DNA of 64,000 nt from Providencia rustigianii DSM 4541 (GCF_000156395.1 NZ_GG703819.1:757835-821834), one strand, 5' to 3'. Positions 48,522 to 58,190 are shown, counted from the stretch's first letter. Notes: generated by a model from the sequence alone, not told the origin. Translations and numbers: made by a program.

Positions 48522-49904
48522 CTAGACGTCGCTCATCTGCGGCATCGGCCTACGAAACATCCGTGTAAGAATAGCCATATACACCAATCCTACAACCGTC
48601 CAAATCAGCCCATACACCATTGAGTCTTCTTCAATATTCAACCACAGCACACAAACCGTCAGTGTTCCGATAATCGGTAATATCAGATAGTTGACGATAT
48701 TCTTAAAGCCTTGCATACGGCGCTCACGAATAAAGAACTGACTAATGACGGAAATATTCACAAAGGTGAAGGCTATCAATGCACCAAAGTTAATTAATGC
48801 CGTTGCAAAGTCCATCTCAAACCAAATAGCGCCTAACGCTAAGAAGCCGACTAACAGTACATTATAAGCTGGAGTACGCCATTTTGGACTGACATAACCA
48901 AAGACTTTTTCAGGGAATACGCCATCACGCCCCATAACATACATCAGTCGTGCACTACCCGCGTGAGCTGCCATGCCAGAGGCCAATACAGTCACACATG
49001 AGAAAACAAGAATGATTGCTTGGAAGAACGATCCCGCAACAAATCTCATGATATCTGGCTGAGTCTCATTAATATTCGCAAAACGTGAGACGTCTGGGAA
49101 AAATTGCTGCAAGAAGAACGAAACGGTAATAAAGATAACCCCGCCAATCAGTGCTGTTAGGAAAATAGCACGCGGAATAACTTTACCCGCATTTGGCGTT
49201 TCTTCAGACAATGAACTCAATCCGTCAAAACCTAAGAATGAGAAGCAAAGAATTGTTGCCCCTGCAATTAAAGGGACCAATTCTGTTTTTTCGTTTGCAA
49301 ATGGATTAAAAGACCAGATCTCCCCCGAGCCTTCACCATTTGAAACACCGTGAATAACTAATCCTGTAAAGACCGCCATTACCCCAATTTGAATAATTGC
49401 GATAACGGTACTTAAGTTAGCAATAACGTTGATACCGCGTAGGTTTGCAGCAGTCATTAAGATCACTAAACCAACAACAAAAATCGCAGGTTCAACATTT
49501 GGAAAAATGTCTTGTAAATAAATCTTTGCCAATAAGATATTGATCATTGGCATGAAAATATAGGACAGCAAAGATGTCCAACCCACAAGGAAACCAATAT
49601 GCGGACTCATTGATTTTTGGGCATAAGTATACGCTGAACCGGCAGATGGGAAGCGTTTCACCAGCTTACCGTAGCTCAGAGCAGTAAACAGTATTGCAGC
49701 GAGTGCAATAATGTATGAAGTCGGGACGTGACCACCCGTTTTATCCGATACCATTCCGAATGTATCGAAAATAGTCATTGGCTGGATATACGCAATACCG
49801 ATCATCACCACTTGTACAAGGGTTAATGTCTTCGCAAGTTGGACTCGGTTATTCGCACCAGTTTGGTTGTGGCCGATATCTAAAGGTACAGAATTATTTT
49901 GCAT
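48522..49904 (-). CDS. plaP: Putrescine importer PlaP
   Basis: A 460-residue APC-superfamily transporter with about 12 membrane helices. The sequence corresponds closely to E. coli PlaP and PuuP (IQPMTIFDTFG, FPSAGSAYTYAQKS, CFSFLGFDGLSSLSEET, YVMGRDGVFPEKVFGYV); C-terminal wording such as SVISQF and the location near sbcB favour PlaP. PlaP is a low-energy putrescine/proton symporter; in Proteus it underlies swarming in response to putrescine. GGGAGG lies 8 bases before the ATG. A leader ORF overlaps the start by 11 bp, and the leader has several pairing elements. Confidence 0.9.
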   Translation of the reverse strand: MQNNSVPLDIGHNQTGANNRVQLAKTLTLVQVVMIGIAYIQPMTIFDTFGMVSDKTGGHVPTSYIIALAAILFTALSYGKLVKRFPSAGSAYTYAQKSMSPHIGFLVGWTSLLSYIFMPMINILLAKIYLQDIFPNVEPAIFVVGLVILMTAANLRGINVIANLSTVIAIIQIGVMAVFTGLVIHGVSNGEGSGEIWSFNPFANEKTELVPLIAGATILCFSFLGFDGLSSLSEETPNAGKVIPRAIFLTALIGGVIFITVSFFLQQFFPDVSRFANINETQPDIMRFVAGSFFQAIILVFSCVTVLASGMAAHAGSARLMYVMGRDGVFPEKVFGYVSPKWRTPAYNVLLVGFLALGAIWFEMDFATALINFGALIAFTFVNISVISQFFIRERRMQGFKNIVNYLILPIIGTLTVCVLWLNIEEDSMVYGLIWTVVGLVYMAILTRMFRRPMPQMSDV

Positions 49905-50103
49905 GGCAATGCCCTCCCATAACTTTAGATTGAGCCCGACTTCGACTTAATCTACAGTTACTGGGAAGACTTTGCATCTGTCTATAAGCAGAGAAAAAGG
50001 ATGAGAGGAAGAAAGTCGGGTGTGCAAAGCTGCTTGCCCCGTAGTCATCGATGCGGCAGCGACGACCGCTTGGTCCTGCTGCGAGAGCAAAAAAGTAAGC
50101 CAT
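49894..50103 (-). CDS. Upstream ORF in the plaP leader, candidate regulatory peptide
   Basis: A 69-codon ORF with a plausible ribosome binding site (GAGG 9 bases before the ATG at 50103). The predicted peptide starts MAYFFALAAGPSGRRCRIDD and ends KVMGGHCHAK; its stop is read 11 bases into plaP, so ribosomes ending here are next to the plaP start. No known family is recognised. The mRNA has a G-poor C/U-rich stretch from about 50016 down to 49989, resembling a Rho utilisation site, and a long-range pairing CCCGACTT/AAGTCGGG. Control by peptide translation is inferred, by analogy with speFL, not shown. Confidence 0.45.
   Translation of the reverse strand: MAYFFALAAGPSGRRCRIDDYGASSFAHPTFFLSSFFSAYRQMQSLPSNCRLSRSRAQSKVMGGHCHAK
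49935..50020 (-). promoter_or_regulatory. Long-range stem in the plaP leader RNA
   Basis: CCCGACTT (read at 50020-50013) can pair with AAGTCGGG (49942-49935), closing a 70-base loop that contains a C/U-rich, G-poor run. The pairing ends about 30 bases before the plaP start. Confidence 0.45.
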
Positions 50104-50422
50104 AAAAGCATTCCTCAAATCGGTAGCATTCTGTGTTAGCTACACGTAAATATTTATCTATCCGGCCTAATATCCGGCCCCATTAAAATGAATGAACCCT
50201 AAAAAGCAAAAAAACCGATGCCGTTTTTATCGAGCATCAGTCAATTTTTTGTCCGCGCATTTTGCACGTCACGTCTAGAAATAGCAAGCTAATTTGTTAA
50301 TTAAACACCCTATTTCCTATGAGAGTTTTTGATGAATTTACCCTTTTTGTCCGCATTACTAATAAAGTTACTATTTCCTATAAATTCATATCAAAAACCC
50401 TTTAATTTAATACAAATAAGTT
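50104..50422. other. Region upstream of the plaP leader ORF
   Basis: No gene is visible. It holds a perfect direct repeat of TATCCGGCC at 50159-50167 and 50171-50179 (12-bp period) and a terminator for the gene upstream at 50215-50240. The plaP promoter probably lies between these. Confidence 0.55.
50215..50240 (-). terminator. Terminator after the secreted CxxC protein gene
   Basis: On the minus strand CTGATGC pairs with GCATCGG (one G-T pair), followed by seven T residues. It is about 180 bp beyond the stop of the gene at 50423-50977. Confidence 0.6.
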
Positions 50423-50977
50423 TCAAACAGGGCGATCTAATTTATTGGCGGATTTTTCAAGTAACATATCCAAACTCGAATGTAGAAGCTTACTTTTCAC
50501 CGATTTGCTTTCTGGTAATAATTTCGAGCCAACTTTGTTATCCATGGTATAAATAGTGACCTTACCTTCCTCATGTTTATAAATCAAAAGACCATCAACG
50601 CCGAAATCATATTGGTCTTTAAAATCACGAAGGACCGTTTGCATTTTATTTCTCGAAATATCGTCACCATTAACTGCTTTGCGTAATTCATCGACAGATA
50701 ACCCTACAGGGATTGAGTAAAGATATAAAACCTCCACCTCTGACTCTCCATCATCAATACCATTGCATATAAAGCAACCGTCTTGTACCGATGATAGTCG
50801 CTCTAACTTACGCAATTCGATAAGTAGTTTTTGTCCATCCTGATACGGTGACTCTGAGATGTCCAAAAAGACTAATCGATAAGGCCCAGGATCTCCTGCC
50901 ATTGTTGAAGGGATGCTGCCGATAAAAATGAGTAATCCAATACACCAAACTCGTAGGTAGCTTCTAAATTTAGACAT
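50423..50977 (-). CDS. Exported protein of unknown function with a CxxC motif
   Basis: A 184-residue protein with a convincing signal peptide (basic start SKFRSYLR, hydrophobic core WCIGLLIFIG, cleavage near STMA-G), so probably periplasmic. The mature part is mixed alpha/beta with one CFIC motif near residue 72 and an amphipathic, Lys/Ser-rich C-terminus. The start at 50977 has AGGAAAGGAA just upstream; the in-frame TTG at 51007 is not needed. I do not recognise the family. It lies alone between plaP and cirA, with terminators on both sides. The CxxC might be redox-active or bind metal, which is conjecture. Confidence 0.75.
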   Translation of the reverse strand: MSKFRSYLRVWCIGLLIFIGSIPSTMAGDPGPYRLVFLDISESPYQDGQKLLIELRKLERLSSVQDGCFICNGIDDGESEVEVLYLYSIPVGLSVDELRKAVNGDDISRNKMQTVLRDFKDQYDFGVDGLLIYKHEEGKVTIYTMDNKVGSKLLPESKSVKSKLLHSSLDMLLEKSANKLDRPV

Positions 50978-51089
50978 TTCCTTTCCTATCAGAGAAATCA
51001 GAGACAAGTAGATTGCGGCTTTTTGATCTTTCTTTCTATGAGTAGATATCTGAATAATCGTTTGATGTCTAAATCATAGTACAAAAAAA

Positions 51090-51112
51090 CCCTTTGGCTA
51101 TTCACCAAAGGG
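51090..51112 (-). terminator. cirA terminator
   Basis: An 8-bp stem (CCCTTTGG with CCAAAGGG), 7-base loop; on the minus strand it is followed by seven T residues. Confidence 0.85.
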
Positions 51113-51140
51113 CTCAATTAACAAAAATCGCTAATTAGTA

Positions 51141-53120
51141 TTAGAAGTTATAGTTGATGCCTACGTTATAACGGCGACCTTCTAATTCTGCACCGTAAGT
51201 TTCATTATCTATTCGGCGATCTAAAAGGTTATATACTCCACCAACAATATTTGCATTTTTGCTTAGCTTATAGCTCGCACCTAAGTCAAATAATGCATAG
51301 GATGGTGTTCCTTTTGCCATTTGCTGACCACGACCTTGATAATCCGACGTTTCACTACGGAAATTCATACGAGTCCAGGTTTGTAAATCTTCTGTCGTAT
51401 CCCAAGTCAACGTTGAGTTAACCATATGCTTTGGCTGTTTGCTTAAAGGCTTACCTTTATTCACACCACTTTTCTGTTCTGTGTGTGTATATGTATAGTT
51501 TGTCGCAAACTCTAGGTTATCAAGGATCCCCCAATTGAAGGTCACTTCAACACCTTGCATTCTCGCTTTATCAACGTTGGCTTTATCGCTGACGAAACGA
51601 TATGGTTTATTAGGAATATTCCCCTCACCATCCGCTAAAGTACAATCTCTAATGGTATCAATGCTGTTATCACAACGTCTGATTTCTGTAATTTTATCTT
51701 TGAAATCAGTATTGTATATAGTAACGCCAGCAGTTAAATTATCTTGATTATTCCAGATAACGCCAATCTCTTCGGTGACACTTTTTTCTGGTTTCAGATC
51801 TGGGTTACCGTAAATGATTGCATTTCCTTTGGCGCCCCCCGTAGCTTGTCCCCAGTTTGCAGATGATTCACGCAGGCTTGGTGCTTTATAACCTGTAGAT
51901 ACCCCACCTTTAATCGTCCATTGTTCATCAGCATGCCAAACGCCATACATACGAGGAGTCCAATGAGTACCATAGTTTTCATCATTATCCATGCGTAAGC
52001 CGCCAGTTAATGCAAAATCATTGGTAATTAACCATTCATCTTCTGCAAATAATGCCCAGCTATATCTATCTAACTCACTATTTCCAGGGATTTTATTACT
52101 CTGGTCTTTGAGTTTTTCTTTACGATACTGTCCACCGAGACTTAAACTGTGGTCACCCAGTAAAAAAACACTTTGATTACGGAAGATTAAATCTTCTGAC
52201 GTCATTTTGCGGCCCGGGTTTTTTGCTTCATCATATTGAAGATATGTATCAGTGGACGCAATATCATAAATACCAGTATGTGTTAGGGCTGCGTGAGTCA
52301 TATCATACTTGTTAAATTCGCTACCATCACCACGTTCAGCCGTGTAACCCTCTCTATAATCACGATGCTGGTTATCTTTTTTGAAATCTAAATCAAATGC
52401 ATTCTGCTCATTTGGCGTGAATGATAGAGTTCCTCCACCACTCGTCATTATCTGGCGACCAAAGCCATCAATAATTTTATCTTCACTACGATGTGAATAT
52501 TGACCTTGTAGCTTCATACCCAGTAATCCATCCACTAATGGTCCCGAGGTATAAAAGCTCCCTTGCCCTGTATTACCTGAATTCTTACGCTCCGTGATTG
52601 TGGTATCCGCACGTAGGCTGGTCGTCCATTCTTGTTGAACACGACGGGTAATAATGTTGATAACCCCACCCATGGCATCAGAACCATACAGAGACGACAT
52701 AGGGCCACGAACGACTTCAATACGCTCAATAGCAGGTAGTGGCGGTAACCATCCTTGTTCAATACCTGAGCCATCACTGTTAGGACGAATACTACGGGTA
52801 TCAACACGTTTACCATCGATAAGGATCATAGTGTATTTAGCATCCATGCCTCGGATACTAATATCTGAGCTGCTACCACCGCCAGTCACTAAAACACCTG
52901 GAACATCTTTCAACGCATCAGTAACATCACGGTAAGCTTTATTTTCTAGTTGCTCACGGGTCACTACAGAAATTGATGCGGGAGCATCTTCAATTTTTTG
53001 CTGATATCCAGCTGCTGTTGTAACATAAATTTTATCTTTGCTGTCATCAGCAAATGCAGGTGCCACGCTAATAGCCGCAATAATACTGACCGCTATTTTT
53101 CTTTTAGTAAAAACAACCAT
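51141..53120 (-). CDS. cirA: TonB-dependent catecholate siderophore receptor CirA
   Basis: An outer-membrane receptor of 659 residues, close in length to E. coli CirA. The signal peptide ends near AFA. A TonB box (KIYVTTA) is followed by the plug domain (residues about 40-160, with APASISVVTREQL, ISIRGMDAKYTMILIDGKRV and VVRGPMSSLYGSDAMGGVINIIT), then the 22-strand barrel ending with NYNF, the usual C-terminal Phe. It takes up iron bound to linear catecholates and can admit colicin I and cefiderocol in relatives. The neighbour lysP-yeiE-yeiH-nfo supports cirA over other receptors. A Fur-like box lies upstream. Confidence 0.9.
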   Translation of the reverse strand: MVVFTKRKIAVSIIAAISVAPAFADDSKDKIYVTTAAGYQQKIEDAPASISVVTREQLENKAYRDVTDALKDVPGVLVTGGGSSSDISIRGMDAKYTMILIDGKRVDTRSIRPNSDGSGIEQGWLPPLPAIERIEVVRGPMSSLYGSDAMGGVINIITRRVQQEWTTSLRADTTITERKNSGNTGQGSFYTSGPLVDGLLGMKLQGQYSHRSEDKIIDGFGRQIMTSGGGTLSFTPNEQNAFDLDFKKDNQHRDYREGYTAERGDGSEFNKYDMTHAALTHTGIYDIASTDTYLQYDEAKNPGRKMTSEDLIFRNQSVFLLGDHSLSLGGQYRKEKLKDQSNKIPGNSELDRYSWALFAEDEWLITNDFALTGGLRMDNDENYGTHWTPRMYGVWHADEQWTIKGGVSTGYKAPSLRESSANWGQATGGAKGNAIIYGNPDLKPEKSVTEEIGVIWNNQDNLTAGVTIYNTDFKDKITEIRRCDNSIDTIRDCTLADGEGNIPNKPYRFVSDKANVDKARMQGVEVTFNWGILDNLEFATNYTYTHTEQKSGVNKGKPLSKQPKHMVNSTLTWDTTEDLQTWTRMNFRSETSDYQGRGQQMAKGTPSYALFDLGASYKLSKNANIVGGVYNLLDRRIDNETYGAELEGRRYNVGINYNF

Positions 53121-53307
53121 TCCCGATTCTCCATGAGATTTTTTCTTTTAACTATGAATTTTCTATGCTCAGCATCAGGTTCAACGAACCATAGAGGTCT
53201 GTAGTTTTTATTATGTAAATCATTAAACTTATTGTGGATTTATAGCTTGAGAGCTATTCCAAAACCCAATAAGTAACTGACTCTCATTTGCAGGCGCTAA
53301 CAATAAA

Positions 53308-53326
53308 GTAAATAAGAATACTTATC
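53308..53326 (-). promoter_or_regulatory. Fur box upstream of cirA
   Basis: On the minus strand GATAAGTATTCTTATTTAC matches the common enteric Fur site GATAATTATTCTCATTTTC at 16 of 19 positions. Iron repression of cirA is well known in E. coli. Confidence 0.65.
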
Positions 53327-53423
53327 AATAGCATTATTGATCAATTCATTTCTTTTGATAACGTATTTATGGGATGCGCATCTAATTTCTTATGTTTTAG
53401 GCAGGATATTCGGGGTATAAAAA

Positions 53424-53444
53424 AAGCGCCTATATAAGGCGCTT
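53424..53444 (-). terminator. lysP terminator
   Basis: Stem AAGCGCC with GGCGCTT, 7-base loop, followed by a run of T on the minus strand. Confidence 0.85.
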
Positions 53445-53471
53445 TATACATTTCAGTTTAGCGAGAATTCT

Positions 53472-54959
53472 TTACTTCTCTAGATTTTCTCGATAAGAAG
53501 GGAAACTCATATCTTTATAGCGAACAACTGATGTTTTTCTTACAATTTTATAGCCAAACCAAATCGCTAAAAATAGTGGAATACCAATATAGGTGGCAGT
53601 TACGCCTACCCAATCAATCTTATCTTCTAAGAATGCTTGATAGTTTTGGCCTAATGTAATAATTAAACACAAAACAAAAGCAAAGATAGGTCCAACAGGG
53701 AAGAAGCCTGAACGGTAAGGTAAATCATTTAAATCTTTACCTTGAGCAATATAGCCTCTTCTGAATCGATAATGACTAATCGCAATCCCTAACCAAGCAA
53801 TGAAACCCGTCATACCTGATGTGTTTAAAAGCCACAAGTAGACTGTTTGATTACCAAACATTGAGCTTAAGAAACATAACCCTGCGACAACTGTTGTTGC
53901 GAGTAAAGCATAGCGAGGCACGCCACCTTTAGATAAGCGAGCAAATATTTTCGGCGCTTTACCTTCACGAGCTAAGGTATATAACATACGCGTAGAGGCG
54001 TACATTCCCGAGTTCCCCGCAGACAGTACTGCCGTCAAAATAACCGCATTCATCACCGCCGCTGCTGATAATAAGCCCGCATTTTGGAATACTAAAGTAA
54101 ATGGACTAACACTGATATCTTTAACATCATTACGTAACAAGCTTGGATCCGTATAAGGAATAATCAAGCTAATAATCAGAATCGCTAAGATGTAAAATAA
54201 CAGAATACGCCAGAATACTTTACGCACTGCTTTAGGGATATTTTTGGCAGGATCTTGTGATTCACCCGCAGCAATACCAATTAACTCAGTACCTTGGAAA
54301 GAGAATCCGACAATCATGGCGACACCGATCATCGCAGAGAAGCCACCAGCAAATGGTGCATCACCAATTTCCCAATTATGCCAACCTGCATTTTCAGCAC
54401 CATTCATGATGCCAAAAATCATCATGACACCCACAATAATAAACACAATAACTGTGGTTACTTTGATTAAAGAGAACCAATATTCTGCTTCACCAAAACC
54501 TTTCACAGAAATGTAATTCAATAAGAAAATGATGGCGAGGAAAATGGCACTCCAGATCCAGCCTGGGGTATCAGGAAACCAATAGGTCATAACTAACTGT
54601 GCAGCAACAAGGTCAACCGCGATAGTGACTGCCCAGTTGTACCAGTAGTTCCAGCCTAATGCGAAACCAAAACCTTCATCAACATACTTAGCACCATATG
54701 TTGCGAATGAACCTGAAACCGGCATATAGGCAGCTAATTCACCTAAACTGGTCATCAGGAAATAAACCATTAAACCAATAATGGCATAAGAAAGAAGTGC
54801 TCCACCTGGTCCTGCTTGAGCCACTGTTGCACCGGATGCAACAAATAATCCAGTCCCGATGGAGCCGCCAATTGCAATCATGGCAAGGTGACGGGCTTTT
54901 AGTTCACGACGTAATCTCGGCGCGCCACCCATGGATGTATTGGTATGTTGTTCAGCCAT
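53472..54959 (-). CDS. lysP: Lysine-specific permease LysP
   Basis: A 495-residue APC-family transporter with 12 membrane helices that brings in lysine with protons and, in E. coli, also holds CadC inactive. The match to remembered E. coli LysP is nearly continuous: LRRELKARHLAMIAIGGSIG, WNYWYNWAVTIAVDLVAAQ and NVKDISV-type loop VKDISVSPFTLVFQNAG. Start 54959 (MAEQHTN) has AGGGAACAG upstream; codons before it have no family counterpart. It follows yeiE on the same strand. Confidence 0.96.
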   Translation of the reverse strand: MAEQHTNTSMGGAPRLRRELKARHLAMIAIGGSIGTGLFVASGATVAQAGPGGALLSYAIIGLMVYFLMTSLGELAAYMPVSGSFATYGAKYVDEGFGFALGWNYWYNWAVTIAVDLVAAQLVMTYWFPDTPGWIWSAIFLAIIFLLNYISVKGFGEAEYWFSLIKVTTVIVFIIVGVMMIFGIMNGAENAGWHNWEIGDAPFAGGFSAMIGVAMIVGFSFQGTELIGIAAGESQDPAKNIPKAVRKVFWRILLFYILAILIISLIIPYTDPSLLRNDVKDISVSPFTLVFQNAGLLSAAAVMNAVILTAVLSAGNSGMYASTRMLYTLAREGKAPKIFARLSKGGVPRYALLATTVVAGLCFLSSMFGNQTVYLWLLNTSGMTGFIAWLGIAISHYRFRRGYIAQGKDLNDLPYRSGFFPVGPIFAFVLCLIITLGQNYQAFLEDKIDWVGVTATYIGIPLFLAIWFGYKIVRKTSVVRYKDMSFPSYRENLEK

Positions 54960-55102
54960 CTGTTCCCTGTTTTTATTTTCAGTCAATAACGCGAGGGATT
55001 CTAACAAACTCAAACGGCAGAAATAAGCAACTCTTTGCTGTTATAAGATACCTTCATAATTCAGCTATAATTATTAGCAAAACACGTTATGGCCTATTAT
55101 GT

Positions 55103-55966
55103 TCAGTTGCAATAATCTAATAAATTAGTGATTGCATTAGAAAGATGCTTCTGACGGTGATAAATCAGATATAACGTTCGCTCTAGTTGTAACTCATCTA
55201 CGGCTAATTCTACTAGTGAGCCATTATCTAACTGCTCCGCAATAACCCTTCTAGATAAACAGCTAATTCCCATACCAAAACGTACAGCATGTTTAATCGC
55301 TTCAGAGTTCCCTAGTTCCATTAAAATATGAAACCCGGGAAGGTGGGCAAATAATAACTGATCAAGAACATCTCGAGTTCCGGAACCTCTTTCACGCAAA
55401 ATCCAAGGTGCATTTTTCAATTCTGTCAGAGAGGGATTCTTACTGGCTAATGGGTTATTAGGTGCTGCAAATATCACTAATTCATCTTTCAGCCACGGTT
55501 TCGAGATCAACTCTGGACTATGACAAACGCCTTCAATTAGTCCTACATCGGCGCGAAATTCCATAACACCTTTGATCACCTCTTCGGTATTACCAATAAA
55601 TAATTCCAATGGAATTTCAGGGTGATCATAACGATAGCCCGCTAAAATTTCAGGTAAGATGTAGTTACCAATCGTCGTACTCGCAGCAAGGCGAACTGCG
55701 CCCATTTCTTTCTTGAATAGTTGTTCAACTTCTAACGCCTGCTCCAATAAAGACAATGCTTTAGGGTAAAGGAGTCGTCCATGTTCATTAGTGACGAGTC
55801 GTTTACCCACACGGTCAAATAATTGGACACCTAATTGCCCTTCTAAATCAGTCAATGATGCACTGACAGCAGATTGAGATAGCGCGAGTAATTGCGATGC
55901 CTGAGTTGTGGAGCCACTCTTTAATACTTCCGTAAAAACCTCAAGTTGCCTCAGTGTTATGCGCAT
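55103..55966 (-). CDS. yeiE: LysR-family regulator YeiE
   Basis: A 287-residue LysR-type regulator with N-terminal winged helix ([35 protein letters not shown]) and a periplasmic-binding-protein-like effector domain. YeiE of enterics acts on lysP, flagellar genes and sulfite tolerance according to published work on Salmonella and Cronobacter. It is divergent from yeiH and precedes lysP, the conserved arrangement. The 189-bp spacer contains AT-rich inverted repeats that may be its operator. Confidence 0.93.
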   Translation of the reverse strand: MRITLRQLEVFTEVLKSGSTTQASQLLALSQSAVSASLTDLEGQLGVQLFDRVGKRLVTNEHGRLLYPKALSLLEQALEVEQLFKKEMGAVRLAASTTIGNYILPEILAGYRYDHPEIPLELFIGNTEEVIKGVMEFRADVGLIEGVCHSPELISKPWLKDELVIFAAPNNPLASKNPSLTELKNAPWILRERGSGTRDVLDQLLFAHLPGFHILMELGNSEAIKHAVRFGMGISCLSRRVIAEQLDNGSLVELAVDELQLERTLYLIYHRQKHLSNAITNLLDYCN

Positions 55967-56155
55967 ACAGAAAGCTCCAGCATGATGATGTATTTGTAAT
56001 AATATTGTTAATATTAATCATTTATTAGCAATATACCAATAGAATCTTTTAATCAGTTTTATAGATAGATAATATAAAAACAATCAATTTATATTATTAT
56101 TGATTTTGTTATATGCTTATTCCAACTTAATCTAAGTCATCATAAGAGTGTCGTC

Positions 56156-57235
56156 ATGGATAAAACTGGAACCAAAGCAATGATGCAAAATAATTCACTC
56201 CCTATTCTAAAACTCATTCCGGGTATCATTTTAGCTGGGATTTTAACCGCTATTGCGATTTACCTTGGAGAGCAGTCATGGTTTATGGATGTTGGGCTGG
56301 GAGCGTTAACCCTCGCCATTTTACTCGGTATCTGCGTTGGAAACACCGTCTATCCGGCTATTAGCTCGACATCTGATGCAGGCATTAAATTTGCCAAACA
56401 CTATTTCCTACGCGCTGGTATCATTTTGTATGGGTTTCGTTTAACTTTTCAACAAATTACCGATGTTGGCGCGACAGGATTAATTATTGATGCCCTAACC
56501 TTAACGACAACCTTTTTATTAGCGTACTGGTTGGGTAAAAAAGTGTTCAAGCTAGATGACGAAACAACCATGTTAATTGGTGCAGGAAGTAGTATTTGTG
56601 GGGCTGCAGCAGTAATGGCAACTGAGCCTGTGGTTAAAGCATCAGCAAGTAAAGTCGCTGTTGCTGTCTCCACTGTCGTTATTTTCGGGACTATCAGTAT
56701 TTTTGTTTACCCATGGTTATACCAGCTAAATGCACATTTTGGTTGGATCCCAATGACTCAAGAAACATTTGGTATTTATATTGGATCAACCGTGCATGAA
56801 GTTGCTCAAGTGGTTGCTGCGGGACATACTATTGGTCCAGATGCAGAAAATGCATCTGTTATCGCAAAAATGTTACGCGTAATGATGTTAGCGCCATTTT
56901 TAATCATCTTATCTGCGTTCATTAGCCGTAAAACTGCTGCAAATACTCAAGATGGTGCTCAAAAAAGTAAAATCACGATCCCTTGGTTTGCGGTGATTTT
57001 CATTTTAGTGGCGGCGTTTAATTCATTTAATTTATTACCTGTGGAAATTGTTAAACAAGTCATTGTTTTAGACACCATATTGTTAGCAATGGCAATGGTC
57101 GCGTTAGGTCTAACAACCCACGTTAGTGCGATCAGGCAAGCAGGTATTAAACCACTGTTGATGGCACTGATTTTGTTTGTCTGGCTGATTTTAGGTGGTT
57201 TTTTTATCAATATGGTCATCCAGTCAATTTTTTAA
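56156..57235 (+). CDS. yeiH: YeiH-family putative sulfate/sulfite exporter
   Basis: A 359-residue membrane protein of the UPF0324/YeiH family with about 10 helices. Family stretches are AGIILYGFRLTFQQI, AGSSICGAAAVMATEPV and IGSTVHEVAQVVAAGHTIG. The proposed role is export of sulfate or sulfite; direct transport evidence is limited. The start at 56156 has a weak ribosome binding site, and ATGs eight and nine codons later are alternatives. Divergent from its probable regulator yeiE. Confidence 0.92.
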   Translation: MDKTGTKAMMQNNSLPILKLIPGIILAGILTAIAIYLGEQSWFMDVGLGALTLAILLGICVGNTVYPAISSTSDAGIKFAKHYFLRAGIILYGFRLTFQQITDVGATGLIIDALTLTTTFLLAYWLGKKVFKLDDETTMLIGAGSSICGAAAVMATEPVVKASASKVAVAVSTVVIFGTISIFVYPWLYQLNAHFGWIPMTQETFGIYIGSTVHEVAQVVAAGHTIGPDAENASVIAKMLRVMMLAPFLIILSAFISRKTAANTQDGAQKSKITIPWFAVIFILVAAFNSFNLLPVEIVKQVIVLDTILLAMAMVALGLTTHVSAIRQAGIKPLLMALILFVWLILGGFFINMVIQSIF

Positions 57236-57258
57236 ATTTATTTTGTTACACCTCCGGT

Positions 57259-57279
57259 AGCCGCTTTTTATAAGCGGCT
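57259..57279 (+). terminator. yeiH terminator
   Basis: Stem AGCCGCTT with AAGCGGCT, short loop, followed by eight or more T residues. Confidence 0.9.
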
Positions 57280-57339
57280 TTTTTTTGGTTTCATTTCTTT
57301 AGTTATTAATGGCATACTCCCCCAGAAAAGGAGTCGATC

Positions 57340-58185
57340 ATGAAATATATTGGAGCACATGTCAGCGCCTCTGGCGGCGTCGACCAAGCGGTTATTCGCG
57401 CCCATGAAATCAACGCAACAGCATTCGCGTTATTTACTAAAAACCAACGTCAATGGAAAGCAGCCCCGCTTACAGAAGAGATAATTAAGAAATTCAAGCA
57501 TAACTGCGCTAAATATGGTTATGGTAAACATCAAATTTTACCCCATGACAGTTACTTAATTAATTTGGGCCATCCTGAATTCGAGGCATTGGAAAAATCT
57601 CGAGTGGCTTTTATTGATGAGATGCAACGTTGCGAACAACTGGGTATTGATCTTCTCAATTTCCATCCTGGTAGCCATTTAAAGCAGATTGAAATTGATG
57701 ATTGTTTAGCGCGTATAGCCGAATCCATTAATATTGCCCTCGCCGAAACAGAGGGTGTCATTGCCGTCATTGAGAATACAGCAGGTCAAGGAACTAACTT
57801 AGGATTTGATTTTGTCCATTTAGCCAAAATCATTGAGAGAGTCAAAGATCAAAGTCGTGTAGGTGTTTGTATTGATACTTGCCATGCATTTGCTGCTGGC
57901 TATGACTTACGTACAGAAGAAGAGTGTGAAAAAACTTTTCAACAATTTTCAAGTATTGTTGGCTTTGAGTTCCTAAAAGGCATGCACTTGAATGATGCTA
58001 AAAGTGAATTTGCCAGTCGTGTTGACCGCCACCATAGCCTCGGTGAAGGGAATATTGGCTATGCACCATTTCGTTATATTATGAAAGACGCCCGTTTTGA
58101 TGGTATTCCATTGATTTTAGAAACCATTAATCCTGATATTTGGCCACAAGAAATTGCATGGCTAAAAGCTCAACAATACGATTAA
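57340..58185 (+). CDS. nfo: Endonuclease IV
   Basis: An AP endonuclease that cuts 5' to abasic sites and at some oxidised ends in base-excision repair. The 281-residue TIM barrel binds three zinc ions through motifs including [42 protein letters not shown] and [10 protein letters not shown], all present. AAAGGAG precedes the ATG. In E. coli the gene is under SoxRS; no soxbox was sought successfully here. Confidence 0.96.
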   Translation: MKYIGAHVSASGGVDQAVIRAHEINATAFALFTKNQRQWKAAPLTEEIIKKFKHNCAKYGYGKHQILPHDSYLINLGHPEFEALEKSRVAFIDEMQRCEQLGIDLLNFHPGSHLKQIEIDDCLARIAESINIALAETEGVIAVIENTAGQGTNLGFDFVHLAKIIERVKDQSRVGVCIDTCHAFAAGYDLRTEEECEKTFQQFSSIVGFEFLKGMHLNDAKSEFASRVDRHHSLGEGNIGYAPFRYIMKDARFDGIPLILETINPDIWPQEIAWLKAQQYD

Positions 58186-58190
58186 TACAA

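Larger units (their letters stand above)
53121..53471 (-). promoter_or_regulatory. cirA promoter region and structured leader
   Basis: The 351 bp contain a Fur-like box at 53308-53326. Closer to the gene, near 53165-53197, the minus strand can form a compact fold: an outer CTATG/CATAG pair enclosing GTTC-GTT-GAAC and TGC-TGA-GCA stems. This might be a small-RNA or stability element. The lysP terminator sits at the far end. Confidence 0.5.

Noticed and set aside
50329..50556. 75-codon ORF antisense to the exported CxxC protein gene
   Set aside because: Overlaps the 3' end of a better-supported gene and encodes no recognisable product.
53165..53197. TPP riboswitch-like text in the cirA leader (GAACCTGATGCTGAGC)
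   Set aside because: Only the 3' part recalls the TPP consensus; the required 5' arm with CUGAGA is missing and the gene is iron-related.
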